Shown: piece after piece, positions 27,204-32,910 of the stretch | How positions within the stretch are numbered: position 1 is the first letter of the stretch | Layout of the letters: each line of letters opens with the position of its first letter | Origin: Desulforhopalus sp. | GTDB lineage: Bacteria > Desulfobacterota > Desulfobulbia > Desulfobulbales > Desulfocapsaceae | DNA: 64,000 bases | NCBI GenBank assembly: GCA_030247675.1 | Contig: JAOTRX010000002.1 | Coordinates: forward strand, 682,001-746,000 | Reading direction: 5' to 3' | The notes under the pieces: model-generated | Seen by the model: the letters and a program-made list of their open reading frames with translations, nothing else | Told to the model about the DNA's origin: nothing | Databases searched by the model: none | Made by a program: the position numbers and the translations under genes

Positions 27204-27654
27204 GGTGCGTTCCTCAGTTGCTGGAAATTTGGTTACGTCAGATGTTTCTCTTTCCTCCAATCTATCCCAAAGCTCAATCAATATACTATGTCATCCAGCG
27301 AGAAAAACACCCATAAATGAAGCATGGCTCCCCCAGACATATGCATTCAGTCAATAGAGCGGGAGGAGGTACAATCACGAAAATTCCCTTGGTGCAGATA
27401 TCTTTACTCTCGCTAAATTAAACGCATCCATTGGTGTACGGGCAAGAGATAATCCAGTTAATAAATAATGTGTGAAATTCTAGTATATTACAAAATACCA
27501 CTTGACAGGAAGCAAGGGGATTGGAAATACATGAGTGATGTTAGAGAATGTGTTGAATTGAACCGACTTGCGGGATTTTGGCGATTGATAGGCGGTTCGT
27601 ATAATCCCTTGTTGGGTGGTCTAACTGAATGCAAAAACTTAGGAGAAAAGACAA
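27204..27654. other. Divergent intergenic region upstream of the PEP-CTERM gene
   Basis: This 451-bp AT-rich gap lies between the leftward isomerase and the rightward PEP-CTERM gene. An 84-codon frame at 27468-27722 overlaps the PEP-CTERM start and has no family resemblance, so I leave it out. I see no clear sigma-54 site of the kind often upstream of PEP-CTERM genes, and no RNA gene. Confidence 0.45.
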
Positions 27655-28305
27655 ATGAAACAAAAATACTTGGTTGGAATTGCGTGTGGAATGATGTTAC
27701 TTGGGATGGCTGGGATGGTTAACGCCACCCTTATTTTCAGCGATAACTTCGATGGTGAAAATAATGGAAATATTAGTCCAAATTATGTCTCATTTGATAA
27801 TTGGACAGTTTCAGATGGTAATGTTGATTTGGTAAGTGCGCCATTAGATGCTGTCCTTTCAATCAATACACTCACCGACAATGGCCTTTTTGTAGACATG
27901 GATGGATCTGGTTTACATTTCGGAAATATGGATGCTGGAAAGATGACACATATTTTCACCTTAGATCCAGGCGATTACATCCTCAGCTATAGCTTGGCAG
28001 GGAACCAAAGGAGGCCTTTGGACATTGATCAAGTTAATGTAAGTGTTGGTCAAGGTTCTCTTGTAAATTCCAGTCACGCTCTGTCCTGGGACAGTCCATT
28101 TACATCCTTTACTCAAGAGTTCTCCATAGCTTCAATAGAGCTAGTCCAATTGAGCTTTGAAGGCATTGGGGGTGATGACATTGGTATGCTTTTGGATGAT
28201 ATCAAACTTGAGAAAGTTGACCCAGTCCCCGAGTCAGCTACCATTCTGTTAATGGGCATTGGTCTAGCTGGATTGGTAAATGCTCGGAGGAAAAATAAAC
28301 GATAG
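27655..28305 (+). CDS. PEP-CTERM sorting-domain secreted protein
   Basis: A 216-residue exported protein with a Sec signal peptide (residues 1-25, ending VNA) and a C-terminal sorting signal: VPESATILLMGIGLAGLV then ARRKNKR. This Pro-Glu-x-Ala / hydrophobic / basic tail is the PEP-CTERM signal removed by an exosortase (EpsH) during surface or exopolysaccharide attachment. The middle is a beta-rich domain of about 160 residues rich in Asn, Asp, Ser and Gly, perhaps a jelly-roll surface module. AGGAGA precedes the ATG. The canonical PEP motif is PES here. No exosortase is in the window. Base composition is lower in G+C than the neighbouring chromosome. Confidence 0.85.
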   Translation: MKQKYLVGIACGMMLLGMAGMVNATLIFSDNFDGENNGNISPNYVSFDNWTVSDGNVDLVSAPLDAVLSINTLTDNGLFVDMDGSGLHFGNMDAGKMTHIFTLDPGDYILSYSLAGNQRRPLDIDQVNVSVGQGSLVNSSHALSWDSPFTSFTQEFSIASIELVQLSFEGIGGDDIGMLLDDIKLEKVDPVPESATILLMGIGLAGLVNARRKNKR

Positions 28306-28918
28306 GTAGGGACGGGGTCAGGCTTAACATATTGACATTCTGAGAAGAAACAGGGACAGACCACAATTACGCTTTATCCAATATGAAGTTTGGGGACGTT
28401 GCTACTTACATTGCAAAACATTTATGACAAAAAGCCCAATTTCAATGAAAATGAGGGGGACACTTTGCACATTTCCAACTATAAAATCCACCAGGAAATA
28501 CAGGGACACCATGCCAATTAGATGTCAAGCCATGAAAAATAAGCATGATGTTCCTCTATTTCCATGTCCCTCTATTTCCCTGCATATTCGCTCAGCCCTT
28601 GGCCTTGATAGATTTACCTTGCGAGGGAAGGCAAAGGTCAACACCCAGTGGAATCTTTTCTGCATTGTCCATAATCTGATAAAGATATTCAGGTATGGGG
28701 TGGGATTTGCCTAAGTACCCACAGAAAGAGATAGGAAATGTATGATATTGACTAGTTCTTTTGGGCAATAAAGAGTTGGGAATGAACTTTAAAATACAGA
28801 TATTCGAAAAGACTTAAATTACGGTTCTATTAATTATAGGCTGAGATAAACGGGCCGGTGAAAATATGGAATTCTGAAAATTGGCTTTTTCTACAGACTC
28901 GTTGGGCAAGGAGAAAAT
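28306..28918. other. AT-rich non-coding stretch with REP-like repeat debris
   Basis: These 613 bases carry no convincing gene. They contain several short GGGACA/TGTCCC-type words: GGGACGGGGTCAGGC at 28311, CAGGGACAGACCACAAT near 28351, GGAAATACAGGGACA at 28494 and two TGTYCCTCTATTTCC at 28549 and 28565. Such words are common at the ends of REP elements mobilised by RAYT (IS200-like) transposases, and here look like remnants. No transposase frame remains. Confidence 0.45.
28494..28579. repeat. Imperfect inverted repeat with a doubled right arm
   Basis: GGAAATACAGGGACA (28494-28508) faces TGTCCCTCTATTTCC (28565-28579) with one mismatch. The right arm is preceded by a near-copy, TGTTCCTCTATTTCC (28549-28563). 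It resembles the paired ends of a REP/MITE-type element. Confidence 0.5.
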
Positions 28919-29095
28919 ATGAGCGATTGGGATTTTCTGCACGATATGCATAATGACGGCTATAGCGCAGAGCAAATAGCTGATGCCGCTGCTTGCGGTT
29001 ATAACCCTTGGGAGTGGCAACTCCTAGAGGAATGCGATTTGCCGGTTGGGTGGCCACAGTCTGCCCCTGACCCTGAACTGGTTATAATTTTCTAG
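28919..29095 (+). CDS. Small acidic hypothetical protein ending at an in-frame TAG
   Basis: A 58-codon frame starts at ATG 28919 behind a good AAGGAGAAAAT ribosome-binding site. It encodes an acidic protein (MSDWDFLHDMHNDGYSAEQ..., then ADAAACGYNPWEWQLLEE). I do not recognise a family; it looks like a small soluble accessory protein. Its TAG stop at 29093-29095 is in the same frame as the next ORF, which continues without another stop to 29455. The last residues (QSAPDPELVIIF) are encoded by sequence resembling the CTGACCC words of the debris upstream, so the 3' end may be a junction. Confidence 0.6.
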   Translation: MSDWDFLHDMHNDGYSAEQIADAAACGYNPWEWQLLEECDLPVGWPQSAPDPELVIIF

Positions 29096-29455
29096 AGCCT
29101 GGTCGAGAGCGCAATATCTTACCACGAGCTCACAGGACGCTACCTACAAATATGGGGCGAGTTGGGTGAGCTATATGCTGAAATCGAGTATGGCATTAAG
29201 CGCCACAAACCACATACCAGTGGTTCAGATGGTAAGCTTGGCAATGATTATATTGAAATTAAAACCATTTCTCCAGAAAAGGCGGGAGAGATGGTTCAAG
29301 TAAAGCGTGGAGGCAACTTCAACAAACTGTTGGTGGTAAAAATCACCGAAGGTTTCGAATTTGAAGGTCGATTTATTGAAAGAAAAAAACTTTCAAAAGG
29401 CAATGGAAAACACGCTCGTGTTTCATGGCCAAAGCTTACGGAATTCGATAAATAA
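29096..29455 (+). CDS. Small DUF-type protein without an ATG start (in frame after TAG)
   Basis: The frame directly after the TAG encodes about 119 residues: SLVESAISYHELTGRYLQIW, then GELGELYAEIEYGIKRHKPH, then GKLGNDYIEIKTISPEK and VQVKRGGNFNKLLVVKI. The sequence looks conserved from its first codons; it reminds me of the DUF6998-type family, which I could not check. No ATG lies in this part. Candidate starts are CTG 29099 and TTG 29162; the latter would remove conserved-looking residues. It may be translated from a rare start, by TAG read-through from the upstream ORF, or be a pseudogene that lost its start. Confidence 0.5.
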   Translation, partial: SLVESAISYHELTGRYLQIWGELGELYAEIEYGIKRHKPHTSGSDGKLGNDYIEIKTISPEKAGEMVQVKRGGNFNKLLVVKITEGFEFEGRFIERKKLSKGNGKHARVSWPKLTEFDK

Positions 29456-29565
29456 ATCGTCACAAAACTGTGCCTAATTAATCAGCAAACCACACCATTC
29501 CAATCGGCAGTTTTAATAGGTTGTTGCTCATTCGCTGGCAGGTATTTCACCGTTGGGTATAAAAA

Positions 29566-30099
29566 ATGAACATATCATTAGACTCAAACGCTTTGACTTA
29601 TTTAATAGAAGCAATTGATCCTGATTATGATCCGTTGAATGACCTACAGTTAAATTATATACAACGAGTCTCAATGATAAGAATATTCCTGTACGGTGGG
29701 TTGTGTTGTGGCATTCTCCCTCAGGTATTGAAAGAGGTTGGAGATATTTCAAAAGAAAAATGGAGAGATGTTCATGAATCAACTGCTGGAGTTCTTTTCC
29801 ATGAGGTAATTCCAAATTGGTCAAAAAATGATTTGAAAATGAGAAAAGAAGTACTGCTAAAATCACACCCTAAGGAAAAAGATTGCACTTTACTGGCTGA
29901 GGCAGAATTTGCAGGCATCAACGTTCTGCTAACTCGAGATGAACAATTCAGAAATCGTTTAAATCCAATATCCAGCGTAGAAATAATATTCCCATCTGAC
30001 TTCTTAGAATCAATGGACATTCAAAAAATGGCCACGCCAAAATTCTGCCCACTAGAGTCGAATCCTTTGCATGGCAAGTCTTGGTGGAAAATTCAATAA
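29566..30099 (+). CDS. PIN-like domain protein (possible RNase toxin)
   Basis: A 177-residue soluble protein with the order of a PIN ribonuclease fold. An N-terminal strand LDSNALTYLIEAI supplies the first acidic residue (Asp6). A Glu follows in LKEVGDI, then acidic positions in EKDCTLLAEAEFAGI, and a C-terminal LLTRDEQFRNRL segment. PIN proteins cut RNA and often act as VapC-type toxins, but no antitoxin-like small gene precedes it, and 177 residues is longer than most VapC. It lies in the AT-rich accessory stretch. The RNase role is inferred from fold. Confidence 0.62.
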   Translation: MNISLDSNALTYLIEAIDPDYDPLNDLQLNYIQRVSMIRIFLYGGLCCGILPQVLKEVGDISKEKWRDVHESTAGVLFHEVIPNWSKNDLKMRKEVLLKSHPKEKDCTLLAEAEFAGINVLLTRDEQFRNRLNPISSVEIIFPSDFLESMDIQKMATPKFCPLESNPLHGKSWWKIQ

Positions 30100-30118
30100 T
30101 AATTACCCAACCAGACAT

Positions 30119-30154
30119 TTCAGCGGACCCCGCGAACAGCGCGGGTCCGCTGAA
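30119..30154. terminator. Strong hairpin after the PIN-like gene
   Basis: TTCAGCGGACCCCGCG and CGCGGGTCCGCTGAA form a 15-bp stem with one bulged C and an AACAG loop, 20 bp after the stop. No U-run follows. It may terminate factor-dependently, or be a mobile palindrome, or the edge of the accessory stretch. Confidence 0.55.
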
Positions 30155-30195
30155 TTCTACGTAAAATGCACGACAAAACAGAAAGGTGTTTAATT

Positions 30196-30537
30196 ATGAT
30201 CACCAACACAAAAGGAGGAGCAGTGGAAATCACAAACATCGAAACTATCCCCGGCAAGAAAATCACAACGCATTATGGAGTGGTTTGCGGCAGTACGGTG
30301 CGTTCGAAGAATGCTTTTAAGGACATCGGAGCGTCTTTTAAGAATATGTTCGGAGGGGAATTGAAAAACTACACACGCCTGCTGGAAGAAACGCGTCAAG
30401 AAGCCATAAGCCGAATGATTCAACAGGCAACCGCATTAGGCGCCAATGCAATCGTAAATGTACGCTTTGCAACATCCGATGTCGCTGCAGGTGCGGCAGA
30501 GATCTACACCTACGGCACCGCTGTCAGGGTAGAATAG
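30196..30537 (+). CDS. YbjQ/UPF0145 family protein
   Basis: A 113-residue soluble protein of the YbjQ (putative heavy-metal-binding, UPF0145) family. It shows VEITNIETIPGKKI near the start, a YGVVCGSTVRSKN strand, an amphipathic helix (LEETRQEAISRMIQQATALG) and ANAIVNVRFATSD, then a terminal TYGTAVRVE strand. Family members form pentameric rings; the biochemical role is not settled. ATG 30196 with AAAGGTG upstream was preferred over 30166. The next gene encodes a second, membrane-anchored YbjQ protein and starts 10 bp after this stop. Confidence 0.82.
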   Translation: MITNTKGGAVEITNIETIPGKKITTHYGVVCGSTVRSKNAFKDIGASFKNMFGGELKNYTRLLEETRQEAISRMIQQATALGANAIVNVRFATSDVAAGAAEIYTYGTAVRVE

Positions 30538-30547
30538 GAGCGCAACC

Positions 30548-30991
30548 ATGACAGACTTGATTACCTGGGCAATCTGGATTGCACTCTTCGGGATTTCCTA
30601 TTTTATCGGGACGCATAGAGAAAAAGCTCATTTAAGGAACATTGTTGAAAGAGAAAAAGCTCTTGTCTCGCTTCCGACATTAACCTTGAAGTTCGCGGAA
30701 GACCGCCCTGTTGTCAAATCGGAACTGGTAATGGGTAGTGTCGTAATTGGCGGTGATTTTTTTAAGCAGGTCGTGGCAAGTTTGGCCAGTCTTTTTGGCA
30801 TGAGGATTTCCGTTGCCGAAGCCATGCTGGACAGGGCGCGCCGCGAAGCGGTCCTTCGTATGAAAGAGAAAGCTGTGGGGGCGGATGCAATCCTTAACGT
30901 CCGGATAGAGAACATGAAAATAGGCGAACGAAAAAAAATAACCGGGATAGAGGCCATGGCATGCGGCACGGCGGTCTATTATTCTAAATGA
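30548..30991 (+). CDS. Membrane-anchored YbjQ/UPF0145-like protein
   Basis: A 147-residue protein with one N-terminal membrane helix (about residues 5-22), a short basic linker, then a YbjQ-like domain: LVMGSVVIGGDFF, the helix AEAMLDRARREAVLRMKEKA, and GADAILNVRIENM with a terminal ACGTAVYYSK strand. It is a divergent paralogue of the gene upstream. AGGAGCG precedes the ATG. The stop overlaps the M48 protease start by four bases (ATGA), so the three genes form one tightly coupled operon. The helix could hold a YbjQ ring at the membrane next to the protease. Confidence 0.78.
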   Translation: MTDLITWAIWIALFGISYFIGTHREKAHLRNIVEREKALVSLPTLTLKFAEDRPVVKSELVMGSVVIGGDFFKQVVASLASLFGMRISVAEAMLDRARREAVLRMKEKAVGADAILNVRIENMKIGERKKITGIEAMACGTAVYYSK

Positions 30992-31836
30992 AGTTTGAAC
31001 CGCGATACTGCGAGGTTAACGTAAATGTCCCGACGCACAACCATTTCCGGGAATTTATCCGCCTGAGTTTATGGTTGTTGGGGATTGTTTTCGGAGTGTA
31101 CTTCGTTCTGGGGTATGCGGCTGAGAAGATCGCGGAGCGTATGCCCCCAAAATTTGAAGTAGCCATTGCCACCGGCATCACCTCCAATTTTGCTCAGAGT
31201 GGCTTTCCCCGCACCAGCAACTATTTGCAGAAAATTCTCGACTCTTTAGTGACTCCGGCAGAGGGGCTGCCGCCATTCACGTACAAAGTTACAGTTGATG
31301 ATCAGGCCGCTGTTAATGCGGTGGCATTGCCGGCTGGAAATATTGTCGTGTTCAAAGGGCTGCTCTCTGAATTGAAAACGGAGAATGAAGTAGCAATGAT
31401 TTTGGCCCATGAGTTGGGCCATTATGCCCATCGTGACCATTTGCGAGGATTGGGTAGGGGGCTTGTCCTATTGTCTATTACGGCCTTGTTGGGCCTCTCC
31501 GGCGATCTCCCAGGTTTTATAGCTCCTTCAGTGCTGACGTTTGATTTAAAACACTCCCGTGATCGGGAGTCGGCTGCAGATCGTTACGCCATCGATCTGT
31601 TTGCCCGCGCTTATGGTCATGCTGGAGGTACAACTGACGTCTTTAAGGTGTTGGCTAGCCATGAAGGTGGCATCAAACGGCCTGATATAATTTCGACACA
31701 TCCGGACACCCTCTGGCGCATGCAAACACTTGCCAGCTACCTGCAACTAAAGAAATATCCGATAGGCCCTATCATGCCGCTCCCGGAGTCTGGCGTGCTT
31801 CCTTTTCTTAATGATAGAAAGGGAAAAGTAGAGTGA
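30988..31836 (+). CDS. M48 family membrane zinc metallopeptidase
   Basis: A 282-residue membrane protease. One helix lies at about residues 24-43; the catalytic HELGH is at 141-145, and the third zinc ligand is Glu194 in DRESAADRYA. A hydrophobic hairpin (about 156-182) between these motifs may re-enter the membrane. This fits M48B/M48C proteins such as HtpX, BepA and Oma1-like enzymes, which cut or refold membrane and envelope proteins. It is much smaller than BepA and has no TPR tail. Its tight coupling to two YbjQ proteins suggests they act together in envelope quality control. Confidence 0.85.
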   Translation: MKFEPRYCEVNVNVPTHNHFREFIRLSLWLLGIVFGVYFVLGYAAEKIAERMPPKFEVAIATGITSNFAQSGFPRTSNYLQKILDSLVTPAEGLPPFTYKVTVDDQAAVNAVALPAGNIVVFKGLLSELKTENEVAMILAHELGHYAHRDHLRGLGRGLVLLSITALLGLSGDLPGFIAPSVLTFDLKHSRDRESAADRYAIDLFARAYGHAGGTTDVFKVLASHEGGIKRPDIISTHPDTLWRMQTLASYLQLKKYPIGPIMPLPESGVLPFLNDRKGKVE

Positions 31837-31898
31837 AAACAGAGTGGACATTGGTAAGTTATGTAACTTGTTGAGAGTGGAAAACGTCACAAAGGTAA

Positions 31899-32075
31899 CA
31901 GTTTAGCCGTGTCAGTGTCAGGCTTGACTTCTGTGTATTTCGAGAATTGGTGGCTCGGGCCGGTATGACCCAAGGGGCCTATGCCCAAATGGAAAATATC
32001 GCGAAGCCGCGGAGGGCAAGCCTGAAGAAGATCGCCAATGCCATGGGACTGATTGTCGATCAACTCGATTTTTAA
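31899..32075 (+). pseudogene. Truncated XRE/HigA-type antitoxin
   Basis: The last part of a helix-turn-helix protein is readable: FRELVARAGMTQGAYAQMEN, then AKPRRASLKKIANAMGLIVD and a terminal QLDF stop. This is the recognition half of an XRE/HigA-like antitoxin with its usual C-terminus. The N-terminal half and any start with a ribosome-binding site are missing; ATG 31965 would give only 36 residues. Just upstream is GTCAGGCTTGAC, a word nearly repeated at 28318, so a REP-like insertion or deletion may have removed the 5' end. No toxin gene is adjacent. Confidence 0.6.
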
Positions 32076-32151
32076 ACAAGAAGCATTACGCCAAACGTAG
32101 GGCAAACAACAGAAAAAGGCTGGTTAAGCCTGATAATTGCTTTGTGCCCCT

Positions 32152-32850
32152 TCACCCCAGCCCTTTAAAACGATATCCCACCCCGGTCTCAGTGACGATA
32201 TAGCGAGGACGAGATGGGTCGTTTTCGAGTTTGTGGCGGAGGTTGCTGATATTCACTCTCAGGATATGTGGTTGTTCGAGGTAGGTGGCGCCCCAGAGCT
32301 GCTTGAGGATCTGCCGGTGGGTGAGGACCTTGCCGGCGTTGCTGACCAGCAGGCGGAGGACGTCGTATTCGGTGGGGGTAAGTTGCACCTCCTCGCCGCG
32401 GAGGCGTACCAGGCGATTGGCGAGGTCGACCTCCAGGTCGTCGATGCGGTAGACCGGCTCCGGGCTTGGCGGTAGCGCCCGGCGCAGGGTCGCGCGGATT
32501 CGGGCGAGGAGCTCGCCGACGCCAAAGGGCTTGGTCAGGTAGTCGTCCGCCCCGCTGTCGAGGGCTTTCACCTTGTCGGTCTCGCGGTCGCGGACGGAGA
32601 GGACGATGATCGGCACCTGCGACCATTGGCGAATTCTGGTGATGACCTCAACCCCGTCCATATCCGGCAAGCCGAGATCGAGGAGGATGAGATCGGGCTT
32701 TTCCGCCACGGTTGCCGTCAGCGCGGCGCGGCCGTCCATTGCCTGATGGAGTTCGAATTCGCCGCCTTCGAGGGCGGTTTTTAGAAAGCGCTGGATCGCC
32801 GGTTCATCGTCGACGATGAGCAGGCGCGGGGGATGTTTTTCCTGGGACAT
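32152..32850 (-). CDS. kdpE: KdpE response regulator of potassium uptake
   Basis: A 232-residue OmpR-type regulator. The receiver domain has LLIVDDEPAI, the phospho-acceptor Asp in LILLDLGLPDMDG, and the switch Lys in YLTKPFG. The C-terminal winged helix ends ILRVNISNLRHKLENDP...GVGYRF, typical of KdpE. It binds upstream of kdp operons to activate them under low K+ or high osmolarity. It is the last gene of kdpABCDE. A repeat copy fills the 59-bp gap behind kdpD, and only a weak GAAAGAT precedes the ATG. Confidence 0.93.
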   Translation of the reverse strand: MSQEKHPPRLLIVDDEPAIQRFLKTALEGGEFELHQAMDGRAALTATVAEKPDLILLDLGLPDMDGVEVITRIRQWSQVPIIVLSVRDRETDKVKALDSGADDYLTKPFGVGELLARIRATLRRALPPSPEPVYRIDDLEVDLANRLVRLRGEEVQLTPTEYDVLRLLVSNAGKVLTHRQILKQLWGATYLEQPHILRVNISNLRHKLENDPSRPRYIVTETGVGYRFKGLG

Positions 32851-32858
32851 ATCTTTCG

Positions 32859-32910
32859 TTATACCTCAAGGGCAGGTTTCGTTTGAGCAGCTGGCTGCTC
32901 AACGCAGCTC
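32859..32910 (+). repeat. Dispersed palindromic repeat, copy D, in the kdpD-kdpE gap
   Basis: Reads TTATACCTCAAGGGCAGG, TTTCGTTTGAGCAGC, GCTGCTCAACGCAGCT. It has the best stem of the five, TTGAGCAGC/GCTGCTCAA. It covers the whole gap and touches the kdpD stop codon (32910-32912). Confidence 0.7.

Noticed and set aside
27468..27722. 84-codon plus-strand frame overlapping the PEP-CTERM start
   Set aside because: It overlaps a gene with a strong ribosome-binding site and signal peptide, and its own sequence has no family features.
28494..28579. CRISPR-like repeats
   Set aside because: The repeated words are irregularly spaced and partly inverted, with no constant spacer length and no cas genes in the window.
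28424..28714. 96-codon plus-strand frame in the repeat-rich stretch
   Set aside because: It runs through inverted repeats and encodes a basic, Cys-rich, low-plausibility product; no transposase motif is present.
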